In this document: piece by piece, positions 1 to 5,812 of the stretch
Layout: each line of letters begins with the position of its first letter
Numbering within the stretch: the stretch's first letter is position 1
Position numbers and translations under genes: made by a program
DNA from: an uncultured Bacilli bacterium
Lineage (GTDB): Bacteria; Bacillota_I; Bacilli_A; RF39; UBA660
Reading direction: 5' to 3'
Assembly: GCA_934130045.1 (NCBI GenBank)
Contig: CAKOXI010000030.1
Coordinates: 1 to 11,780, forward strand
Length of the DNA: 11,780 bases
Notes under the pieces: generated by a model
Database searches by the model: none
What the model was told of the DNA's origin: nothing
Seen by the model: only the letters and a program-made list of their open reading frames with translations

Positions 1-36
1 TCGCCCGTAAATTACAGGTTACAATCCTCTAATTAG
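1..36 (+). CDS. C-terminal end of an IS3-family transposase (OrfB), partial
   Basis: The first reading frame of the window runs S-P-V-N-Y-R-L-Q-S-S-N and then stops with TAG at 34-36. The tail 'SPVxYRxQ' is typical of the C-terminus of the DDE integrase (OrfB) of IS3-family elements, especially the IS150 group. Only eleven codons are visible, so this alone would be weak. The inverted repeat that follows 16 bases later, on the correct side and at the usual distance, is what makes it convincing. Whether the transposase is intact cannot be seen, because the rest lies left of the window. Confidence 0.5.
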   Translation, partial: SPVNYRLQSSN

Positions 37-52
37 AAACTATTTATAAACT

Positions 53-76
53 GTCCAACTTTTGGGGTTCAGTTCA
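53..76 (+). repeat. Terminal inverted repeat (right) of the IS element
   Basis: The 24-base segment starts GTCCAAC, has a GGGG core at 64-67 and ends CAGTTCA. Its base composition is richer in G and C than the surrounding DNA. It fits the transposase-distal inverted repeat of an IS150-type element. The partner, beginning TGAACTG on the plus strand, should lie left of the window; I see no second copy inside it. Confidence 0.55.
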
Positions 77-79
77 TAA

Positions 80-481
80 CTATCTAATTTTTTTTAAAAC
101 TTTATTATTACATATATTATCATTTACATAGTTCTGTTTAAAACTGAAGTAATTTTTTTTGTTTATATTTATACCAATCTTTTTATTAATTATTTTTTTA
201 TCTTTATTTTCAATAGAGTATTCAGTATAAAATATTATATTTTCATTATGTGAAAAATTTCTTATTAAACAAGAATGTACAGTACTGATATTATTTTTTT
301 TGTATGAAATTTCAATATTGTTATTTTTTATAGCAATTTCCCCTAAAAAAACTAAAGAATCATTATCAATTGCTTCAAAAAAATAACTATCATATGTTTT
401 GCTGTTGTTTTTTCCTATTGATAATATATTATTAATTCCTATATCAGATAAATATTTTAATAATATATAGTAGTTACTCAT
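80..481 (-). CDS. Hypothetical protein, 133 aa, no family recognised
   Basis: I do not recognise this protein. It is small, rich in Asn, Lys and Ile, has no transmembrane segment or signal peptide, and its alternating hydrophobic/polar pattern after residue 30 suggests a mostly beta-strand fold. It is likely a real gene: the ATG is preceded by AAAAGGAG with good spacing (revcomp of about 490-497) and by a TTGACA promoter on the same strand. It is transcribed divergently from uppS. The stop codon at 80-82 lies immediately outside the IS end at 76, so the C-terminus seems native or only just spared, but any original terminator would have been displaced by the insertion. The last residues (KVLKKIR) are basic. 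Codon use matches the neighbours. Confidence 0.7.
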   Translation of the reverse strand: MSNYYILLKYLSDIGINNILSIGKNNSKTYDSYFFEAIDNDSLVFLGEIAIKNNNIEISYKKNNISTVHSCLIRNFSHNENIIFYTEYSIENKDKKIINKKIGININKKNYFSFKQNYVNDNICNNKVLKKIR

Positions 482-511
482 TACTATCGCTCCTTTTTAA
501 TACGGACATAT

Positions 512-540
512 AAAATAACACAATAAAATTAAAATGTCAA
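512..540 (-). promoter_or_regulatory. Sigma-A type promoter for the 80-481 gene
   Basis: On the minus strand a perfect -35 TTGACA (complement of 535-540) is followed after 17 bases by TATTTT (512-517), with TG one base upstream of the -10 (extended -10). Transcription would start near 505, giving a leader of about 24 bases that holds the AAAAGGAG ribosome binding site. Confidence 0.7.
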
Positions 541-566
541 TAATAATTTAAAATATAATATAAACC

Positions 567-595
567 TTGTATAAAAAAACTATTTATACTATAAT
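567..595 (+). promoter_or_regulatory. Sigma-A type promoter for uppS
   Basis: TTGTAT (567-572), a 17-base spacer and TATAAT (590-595) make a near-consensus promoter. Transcription would begin near 602, so the leader is under 20 bases and consists almost only of the ribosome binding site AGAGGTGA at 608-615. It is divergent from the promoter of the upstream minus-strand gene. Confidence 0.7.
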
Positions 596-619
596 TGATA
601 TAGTATTAGAGGTGAATTT

Positions 620-1345
620 ATGAATGAATTAATTATTCCAAACCATGTAGGGGTAATTGTAGATGGTAATGGAAGATGGGCAAAAGAAAAAGGATTAAGT
701 AGAAGCGAAGGTCATAAAGCTGGAGCAGATAATATGGAAAAAATATTTAGTTATATGATAGATAGAGGTGTTAAAGTTATTAGTGCCTATGTTTTTTCTA
801 CTGAAAACTTTAAAAGAAGTGAAGAAGAAGTAAAATATTTAATGGATATGATTGTAAAAAAATTTAAACTTTATTCAAAAAAATATAATAAAGAAAATAT
901 AAAAATTGTCTTTTCAGGTAGAAAAACAGGTTTAAGAGATGATGTTATCGAAGTAATTAATAATTTAACAGAAAAAACAAAAAATAATACTAAAGGTATA
1001 ATTAATTTTTGCCTAAACTATGGTGGACATTCTGAAATAATTGATGCAACTAAAAAAATAATAGAGGATGTTTCCGAAAAAAAATTATCTGTTGATGAAT
1101 TAAATGAAGAAATTTATTCAAAATATTTGTATCAAGAGTTACCACCTATTGATTTATTAATACGTACCAGTGGTGAAAATCGTATTAGTAATTTTATGTT
1201 ATGGCAAATATCTTATGCAGAATTTTATTTTCCAAAAACTTATTTTCCAGATTTTAATGAATCAGAAGTTGAAAGAGCATTTGTAGAGTATAATAAAAGA
1301 GATAGAAGATTCGGAGGAATTAATTATGAAAAAAAGAATAATTAG
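620..1345 (+). CDS. uppS: Undecaprenyl diphosphate synthase (cis-prenyltransferase UppS)
   Basis: This cytosolic, membrane-associated enzyme condenses isopentenyl diphosphate onto farnesyl diphosphate to give C55 undecaprenyl diphosphate, the lipid carrier for peptidoglycan and other wall polymers. The 241-aa protein has normal family length. Visible motifs are HVGVIVDGNGRWA at residues 9-21, with the catalytic Asp at 15 (equivalent of E. coli Asp26), STENFKR at 60-66, NYGGHSEI at 133-140, and the C-terminal block DLLIRTSGE (178-186) followed by RISNFMLWQ and YAEF. RRFGG at 229-233 is the usual C-terminal signature. The ATG follows AGAGGTGA and places the first motif at the expected distance. 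It is first in the uppS-cdsA-rseP unit and overlaps cdsA by 20 bases, which suggests translational coupling. Confidence 0.97.
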   Translation: MNELIIPNHVGVIVDGNGRWAKEKGLSRSEGHKAGADNMEKIFSYMIDRGVKVISAYVFSTENFKRSEEEVKYLMDMIVKKFKLYSKKYNKENIKIVFSGRKTGLRDDVIEVINNLTEKTKNNTKGIINFCLNYGGHSEIIDATKKIIEDVSEKKLSVDELNEEIYSKYLYQELPPIDLLIRTSGENRISNFMLWQISYAEFYFPKTYFPDFNESEVERAFVEYNKRDRRFGGINYEKKNN

Positions 1346-2123
1346 CGCAATAATATTATTAACAATCTTTATTCCTGTTCTTATAAAAGGTGGAATGTTA
1401 TTTGATATATTTGCTTATATAATTGCTATACTAGCACTTAAAGAATTTTTGGATATTAAAAACTCAAAAAAAGAATTACCAATGTTTATTCAATTTATAT
1501 CATATATTTTTATAACACTTATAATTTTTATGAATTCATCAAGTGATTTATTGTTGTCAGTTGATTATAGATTAATGTCTGGAGTTTTTTTAACTTTTTT
1601 AATTCCTACAGTTCTATATCATGATAGAAAGTTATATAGTATTAATGATGCATTTTATTTAATAGGAGGAATATTCTTTTTAGGAATTTCTTTCTCACTA
1701 TTAATATTATTAAGAAGTGTTGGATTAAATATATTGCTTTATTTATTGTTAATTGCAATATTTACAGATACATTTGCATATTTTACAGGTTATTTTATTG
1801 GTCAAAATAAACTTTTATCAGATATATCGCCAAATAAAACTGTTGAGGGTATGATAGGTGGAACTATAATGGGAGTATTTATATCAACTATGTTTTATCA
1901 TACCGTTATTGATCCTCAATTACCAATGTACATAATTATTTTCATTTCATTATTTTTATCAATTATTGGTCAATTTGGTGATTTAGTTTTTTCTGCCATA
2001 AAACGTTATTTTGATAAGAAAGATTTTTCAAATCTTATACCAGGACATGGTGGAATATTAGATAGATTAGATAGTATTATATTTATAGCATTAGGCTTTA
2101 TGTTTTTCATTTCTTTAATATAA
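1326..2123 (+). CDS. cdsA: Phosphatidate cytidylyltransferase (CDP-diacylglycerol synthase)
   Basis: CdsA makes CDP-diacylglycerol from phosphatidic acid and CTP in the cytoplasmic membrane, the precursor of phosphatidylglycerol and cardiolipin. The 265-aa protein is a multi-pass membrane protein of usual length; hydrophobic segments fill most of residues 5-160 and 176-215. The family signature S-x-x-K-R...K-D...P-x-H-G-G-x-x-D-R-x-D is complete from Ser223 to Asp249 (SAIKR, KKDFSNLIPGHGGILDRLD). Upstream conserved blocks TDTFAYFTG (147-155), SPNKTVEG (168-175) and GDL (218-220) are also present. The start is fixed by GGAGGA at 1313-1318, which lies inside uppS. In B. subtilis-type genomes dxr normally follows; here rseP follows directly. 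Confidence 0.97.
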   Translation: MKKRIISAIILLTIFIPVLIKGGMLFDIFAYIIAILALKEFLDIKNSKKELPMFIQFISYIFITLIIFMNSSSDLLLSVDYRLMSGVFLTFLIPTVLYHDRKLYSINDAFYLIGGIFFLGISFSLLILLRSVGLNILLYLLLIAIFTDTFAYFTGYFIGQNKLLSDISPNKTVEGMIGGTIMGVFISTMFYHTVIDPQLPMYIIIFISLFLSIIGQFGDLVFSAIKRYFDKKDFSNLIPGHGGILDRLDSIIFIALGFMFFISLI

Positions 2124-2144
2124 AAAGATAAAGGAGGAAATAAA

Positions 2145-3182
2145 TTGACATTAATATATTTTATTTTGATATTAGGAATAACAGTATTTATTCATGAGTT
2201 AGGACATTTTATTTTTGCTAAAAGAGCAGGAATTTATGTATATGAATTTTCAATTGGAATGGGACCAAAATTATTTCAAATTCATAGCAAAAAGGATGAA
2301 ACTGTTTATAGTATTAGATTATTTCCAATAGGTGGATATGTTCAAATGGCTGGTGAATCAGTTGAAGAAGATGAGAATATTCCAAAGGAAAAAAGACTTC
2401 AATCTAAAACTTGGATGCAAAGATTTTTAACTATTATTGCAGGTGTATTATTTAATTTTTTATTGGCAATCGTTATATTCTTTATAATAGGGCTAGTTAA
2501 TGGTTCACCAAGCAACAAAATTTATATAAAAGAAGTTGAAGAAAATAGTAATGCATATACTGCTGGTTTAAAACCAAATAGTGAAATTATTGCTTTAAAT
2601 AATAAAAAAATCAAATCATCATCACATTTTGCCCTTGAAACTCAAGTTAATTTAGGTAATGATTTTGTTTTTGAGGTTAAAGATGAGGATGGAAAGATAG
2701 AAACAATTACAATTAAACCAAGTGTTGAAAAAAAAGATGGTGAAGAAACATACCATTATGGATTTTCTTATTATAATAAATATGAAAAAGGATTTTTTAA
2801 TGCTATAAAGTATGCTTTTACTAATGTATTAGCACTAATTCATCAAATGATACTTGTAATTATTTATCTTATAACAGGTAAATTGCATTTAGATAGTCTT
2901 TCTGGACCTATCGGTATATATAATATTGTAGGTGAAGCCTCAAAATATGGTATATTAACTATGATGAATTTAGTAGGACTATTATGTGTTAATGTTGGTT
3001 TTATAAATATATTACCAATACCAGCATTTGATGGTGGAAGATTATTATTTCTAATTATTGAAAAAATAAAAAGAAGTCCTGTTAATCCAAAAATTGAAAA
3101 TACTATTCATGCAGTTGGTATGATTTTATTAATGATTTTAATGATTGCAATAACATATAATGATATTTTGAATTTATTTTAA
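2145..3182 (+). CDS. rseP: Site-2 intramembrane zinc metalloprotease (RseP/RasP family)
   Basis: Site-2 proteases cut transmembrane substrates such as anti-sigma factors and signal-peptide remnants within the membrane. The 345-aa protein has the zinc motif HELGH at residues 17-21 in the first membrane segment, SKTWMQRFLTIIAGVLFNF near 87-105 leading into the second, a single PDZ-like domain at about 120-195, SLSGPIGI at 251-258, and the second metal-ligand motif LPIPAFDGGRLL at 290-301 (Asp296). A final hydrophobic segment spans about 322-337. Catalytic residues are all present. It is somewhat shorter than the ~420-residue Bacillus RasP. Translation starts at TTG, supported by AAGGAGG at 2131-2137 and 21 bases after cdsA; no in-frame ATG would preserve the first membrane segment. 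Confidence 0.95.
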   Translation: MTLIYFILILGITVFIHELGHFIFAKRAGIYVYEFSIGMGPKLFQIHSKKDETVYSIRLFPIGGYVQMAGESVEEDENIPKEKRLQSKTWMQRFLTIIAGVLFNFLLAIVIFFIIGLVNGSPSNKIYIKEVEENSNAYTAGLKPNSEIIALNNKKIKSSSHFALETQVNLGNDFVFEVKDEDGKIETITIKPSVEKKDGEETYHYGFSYYNKYEKGFFNAIKYAFTNVLALIHQMILVIIYLITGKLHLDSLSGPIGIYNIVGEASKYGILTMMNLVGLLCVNVGFINILPIPAFDGGRLLFLIIEKIKRSPVNPKIENTIHAVGMILLMILMIAITYNDILNLF

Positions 3183-3199
3183 AAAATGTTTAAAAAATG

Positions 3200-3228
3200 T
3201 TGAATAAGAGGTGTTTTTTTGATATAAT
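3200..3228 (+). promoter_or_regulatory. Extended -10 promoter for rpsB-tsf
   Basis: TTGAAT (3200-3205), a 17-base T-rich spacer and TATAAT (3223-3228) with TG one base upstream (3220-3221) form a strong sigma-A promoter. Transcription would start near 3235. There is no obvious terminator after rseP, so rpsB-tsf may also receive read-through from uppS-cdsA-rseP. Confidence 0.75.
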
Positions 3229-3234
3229 ACCTTT

Positions 3235-3336
3235 GGCTTTTTCAAATACACACGACATTGATTTATGTTCCTAGTGCCTTATGGTGGAATTATAAAGGTG
3301 ATATGTCGGAGGATAATAACAAAAGGAGGAATTAAA
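3235..3336 (+). promoter_or_regulatory. Structured rpsB mRNA leader (candidate autoregulatory RNA)
   Basis: The roughly 100-base untranslated leader can fold into one long interrupted hairpin: CGACAT (3253-3258) with ATGTCG (3303-3308), TTTAT (3262-3266) with ATAAA (3292-3296), TTCC (3268-3271) with GGAA (3286-3289), and GCC (3276-3278) with GGT (3283-3285) closing a TTAT loop. The outer stem runs into a GGAGG at 3308-3312, ahead of the true ribosome binding site AAAAGGAGG at 3321-3329. Ribosomal protein operons are commonly controlled by binding of one product to such a leader, so binding by S2 is the natural hypothesis. I cannot match it to a named RNA family by eye. Confidence 0.5.
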
Positions 3337-4368
3337 ATGGCAGTAGTGTCAATGAGTTATTTACTAGAAGCAGGAGTTCACTTTGGTCATCAAACTAAAA
3401 GATGGAATCCTAAAATGAAAGAATATATATTTACATCAAGAGATGATATATATATTATTGATTTACAAAAAACAGCAAAAAAAATCGAAGAAGCATATGT
3501 TGCTTTAAAAAATATTGTTGCTAATGGTGGAAAAGTTTTAATGGTTGGAACAAGAAAGCAAGCTCAAGAAGCAGTTAGAGAAGAAGCTTTACGTTCTAAA
3601 TCATATTATGTAACTGAAAGATGGTTAGGTGGAACTTTAACAAACTTCAAAACAATTAGAAGAAGAGTTAAAAGATTAGAAGAAATCGAAAAAATGGAAA
3701 AAGATGGTTATTTCGATTTATTACCTAAAAAAGAAGTTATTGGTTTAAGAAAAGAATATGATAAATTAAATAAAATTCTTTGTGGAATTCGTGAAATGTA
3801 TAAATTACCTGATGCATTATATATTGTTGATCCTTCAAAAGAGGATATTGCAATAAAGGAAGCAAGAAAACTTCATATTCCAGTATTTGGAATTGTTGAT
3901 ACAAATTGTGATCCAGATATGGTTGATTATGTAATTCCTGGTAATGATGATGCAATAAGAGCAGTAAAATTAATTACAGGTGTTATGGCAAATGCTATTT
4001 GTGAAGCACAAGGTGATAAATTAGTTGACTATGTTAAAGATGAAGATAAAAATAGTAATGCAAGTGAAATTATGCAAAAAGCAGTTGATTCTGTAAAGAA
4101 AAAAGAAGATAGACCAAGAAGATTTGATAATAATAAAAAATTTGAAGATAGAAAAAATTTAAGTAATGAAAAAAGAAATAGAGAAGAAACTCGTTCACCA
4201 AAAGTAGAAAAAAAAGAAGTTAAAGAAGAAAAAGTTACTGAAAAAAAAGAAAAAGCTAATGATTTAAATTCATTAACAGTAACAGAACTTCGTGAAATGG
4301 CTAAGAATAAAGAAGTTAAAGGTTATTCTACAATGAAAAAGTCAGAATTAATCGATGCTTTAAAATAA
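3337..4368 (+). CDS. rpsB: 30S ribosomal protein S2 with C-terminal Rho_N/SAP-like extension
   Basis: S2 (uS2) is a late-assembling protein of the small ribosomal subunit. Residues 1-230 are a normal S2: SMSYLLEAGVHFGHQTKRWNP at 5-25 region, IYIIDLQKT (38-46), MVGTRKQA (69-76), ERWLGGTLTNF (94-104), PDALYIVDP (158-166) and FGIVDTNCDPD (184-194). The protein then continues to 343 aa, about 100 more than usual: a Lys/Glu/Arg-rich, probably disordered linker (about 231-308) and a C-terminal module (310-343) with LTVTELREMAKNKEVKGYS followed by MKKSELIDAL, which matches the Rho_N (SAP-like) fold pattern. I chose the ATG at 3337 because AAAAGGAGG lies 7 bases upstream and the protein starts as S2 normally does; the in-frame ATG at 3265 has no ribosome binding site and lies in the leader hairpin. 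It is followed by tsf, the usual partner. Confidence 0.95.
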   Translation: MAVVSMSYLLEAGVHFGHQTKRWNPKMKEYIFTSRDDIYIIDLQKTAKKIEEAYVALKNIVANGGKVLMVGTRKQAQEAVREEALRSKSYYVTERWLGGTLTNFKTIRRRVKRLEEIEKMEKDGYFDLLPKKEVIGLRKEYDKLNKILCGIREMYKLPDALYIVDPSKEDIAIKEARKLHIPVFGIVDTNCDPDMVDYVIPGNDDAIRAVKLITGVMANAICEAQGDKLVDYVKDEDKNSNASEIMQKAVDSVKKKEDRPRRFDNNKKFEDRKNLSNEKRNREETRSPKVEKKEVKEEKVTEKKEKANDLNSLTVTELREMAKNKEVKGYSTMKKSELIDALK

Positions 4369-4377
4369 TAGATATTT

Positions 4378-4402
4378 AAGGTGATTTGAACAAAATCATC
4401 TT
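4378..4402 (+). terminator. rpsB-tsf intergenic hairpin, possible attenuator
   Basis: AAGGTGATTT (4378-4387) pairs with AAATCATCTT (4393-4402), a 10-bp stem with one G-T pair around a 5-base GAACA loop. It is followed by a mixed T/A stretch (TAATTTTAAA) rather than a clean T-run, so it would be at most a leaky terminator or an mRNA processing/stability element that lowers tsf expression relative to rpsB. It lies 9 bases after the rpsB stop. Confidence 0.45.
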
Positions 4403-4427
4403 TAATTTTAAAGGAAGGAAGATAATT

Positions 4428-5306
4428 ATGGTAAGTGCAAGTCAAGTTAAAGATTTAAGAGAAATGACTGGAGCAGGAATGCTAGATTGTAAAAAAGCAT
4501 TAGATGCAACTAATGGTAATTTAGATGAAGCTGTTAATTGGTTAAGAGAGAAAGGTATTTCTAAAGCTGCAAAAAAAGCAGATCGTATTGCTGCTGAAGG
4601 AATTGCTTCAATTTTAATTGATGGTAATGAAGCTGTTATTCTAGAAGTAAATTCAGAAACAGATTTTGTTGCTAAAAACGAAGAATTCTTAAAATTAGTA
4701 GATACACTTTTAAATGTAATTAAAAATAATAATCCAGTAAGTGTTGAAGATGTTTTAGCATTATCAATTGATGGAACAACTGTTGAATCATTAATTACTG
4801 ATAAGATTGCTAAAATTGGAGAAAAGATTACATTAAGAAGATTTAAAAAAATCACAAAGAAAGATAATGAACAATTTGGTTCATATATACACATGGGTGG
4901 AAGAATAGCAACCCTAATAGTTACAGAAAATACAACAGAAGAAGTTGCTAAAGAAGTTGCAATGCATGCTGCAGCAATGAGACCATTATATTTACATAGT
5001 ACTGAAGTTCCAACTGAAGTATTGGAAAAAGAAAAAGAAGTAATTAAAGAACAATTATTAAATGAAGGTAAAAAACCTGAACAAATTGAAAAAATAATGG
5101 TTGGAAAAGTTAATAAATATTATGAAGAAATCGTATTAGAAAATCAAATATTTATTAAAGCAGAAAATAAAGAAACTGTTGCTAAATTTGTTGCAAATAA
5201 CGGAGGTAAAATTTTATCAATGACTCGTTATGAAGTTGGCGAAGGTATTGAGAAAAAAGAAGAAAATTTTGCTGAAGAAGTTGCAAAACAAATAAATAAT
5301 ATATAA
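4428..5306 (+). CDS. tsf: Translation elongation factor Ts
   Basis: EF-Ts is the nucleotide exchange factor that recycles EF-Tu-GDP to EF-Tu-GTP in the cytosol. The 292-aa protein has the N-terminal UBA-like region with LREMTGAGMLDCKKAL (residues 10-25), the EF-Tu-contacting core EVNSETDFVAKNEEF (73-87; Thr78-Asp79-Phe80-Val81), the HMGGRIATL strand and AMHAAAMRP of the dimerisation core, and a C-terminal RYEVGEGIEKKEENFAEEV end. Length is usual for Bacilli. The ATG at 4428 is preceded by GGAAGGA (4413-4419) and begins with the standard MVSASQVKDLR; an in-frame TTG 42 bases upstream lies in the intergenic hairpin and is rejected. pyrH and frr, which often follow tsf in this phylum, are not here; a strong terminator comes instead. 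Confidence 0.97.
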   Translation: MVSASQVKDLREMTGAGMLDCKKALDATNGNLDEAVNWLREKGISKAAKKADRIAAEGIASILIDGNEAVILEVNSETDFVAKNEEFLKLVDTLLNVIKNNNPVSVEDVLALSIDGTTVESLITDKIAKIGEKITLRRFKKITKKDNEQFGSYIHMGGRIATLIVTENTTEEVAKEVAMHAAAMRPLYLHSTEVPTEVLEKEKEVIKEQLLNEGKKPEQIEKIMVGKVNKYYEEIVLENQIFIKAENKETVAKFVANNGGKILSMTRYEVGEGIEKKEENFAEEVAKQINNI

Positions 5307-5324
5307 AAATAGTATTTTTACTAT

Positions 5325-5354
5325 AAAACCTCGTTTTTTATAAACGAGGTTTTT
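5325..5354. terminator. Bidirectional intrinsic terminator between tsf and tspO
   Basis: AAAACCTCGTTT (5325-5336) pairs with AAACGAGGTTTT (5342-5353) as a 12-bp stem with a GC core and a 5-base loop. A T-run follows on the plus strand, and the run of A at 5325-5328 gives a U-run on the minus strand, so it can serve both the tsf transcript and the convergent PBP-tspO transcript. A small extra hairpin (ATAGTA 5309-5314 with TACTAT 5319-5324) sits just before it on the tsf side. Confidence 0.85.
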
Positions 5355-5356
5355 AA

Positions 5357-5776
5357 TTAATATAAAAATGAAATAATATTTAAAAATAAAGCAAAAGATA
5401 ACCATATTAAATATGGAATTTGAATTTTACTAGCAAATTCATTTATCTTTTTAAAATAATTTATCATATTAATAACTAATATTATTAATGTGCTTAAAAT
5501 CATTAAAGCAAGTAATTTTAAATTTAAATTAAAATATACAATAGGCCATAAAAAATTTACTATTAATTGTGTATAATAAAGAACTAAATTTCCACCATCT
5601 CTTTTAATTAAATAACTAGATATTCCCATTAAAACATATAAAATAGTCCAAACAATAGGAAATATAACTGGTGGAACAAATAAACTATAATTATCAGTAT
5701 TTGAAATAATTCCAATTAGAAATCCACCTAATAAAGGAATTAAAATATAAATTAAAAGTTTTACTATTTTATTCAT
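5357..5776 (-). CDS. tspO: TspO/MBR family membrane protein
   Basis: TspO/MBR proteins (translocator protein, peripheral-type benzodiazepine receptor family) are five-helix membrane proteins that bind porphyrins and other hydrophobic ligands; their role in Firmicutes is not well defined. This 139-aa protein shows the family blocks FVPPVIFPIVWTILYVLMG (33-51), QLIVNFLWPIVYF (70-82), where the Asn-Phe-Leu-Trp segment is typical, and IPYLIWLSFALFLNIISF (120-137). Five hydrophobic segments are visible. It is slightly shorter than the usual 150-165 residues, mainly in the loop regions. The ATG is preceded by a modest GGTGA. It lies 36 bases downstream of the class A PBP on the same strand without a terminator, so the two are probably cotranscribed, though I see no functional link. 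Confidence 0.9.
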   Translation of the reverse strand: MNKIVKLLIYILIPLLGGFLIGIISNTDNYSLFVPPVIFPIVWTILYVLMGISSYLIKRDGGNLVLYYTQLIVNFLWPIVYFNLNLKLLALMILSTLIILVINMINYFKKINEFASKIQIPYLIWLSFALFLNIISFLY

Positions 5777-5812
5777 ATAATCACCAGTAAATTATACACA
5801 CAAATTTAAAAT

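Larger units (their letters stand above)
1..76 (+). mobile_element. Right end of an IS3-family (IS150-group) insertion sequence
   Basis: This stretch joins the last codons of an OrfB-like transposase to a terminal inverted repeat at 53-76. IS3-family elements end in 5'-TG...CA-3', and this repeat ends in CA at 75-76. It resembles from memory the IS150 right end, sharing the blocks GTCCAAC, GGGT/GGT and CAGT-CA. A 3-4 bp target duplication would be TAA or TAAC at 77-80. The left end and most of the element lie outside the window, so neither completeness nor activity can be judged. Confidence 0.6.

Noticed and set aside
3265..3336. In-frame N-terminal extension of S2 by 24 codons from an upstream ATG
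   Set aside because: No ribosome binding site precedes it, it lies inside the leader hairpin, and the ATG at 3337 has a perfect binding site and the standard S2 start.
4386..4427. In-frame upstream TTG start for EF-Ts
   Set aside because: It falls in the intergenic hairpin, has no binding site at proper spacing, and the family begins at MVSASQVKDLR.
4442..4894. 150-codon minus-strand frame opposite tsf
   Set aside because: EF-Ts on the plus strand is certain, and this frame has no ribosome binding site or recognisable product.
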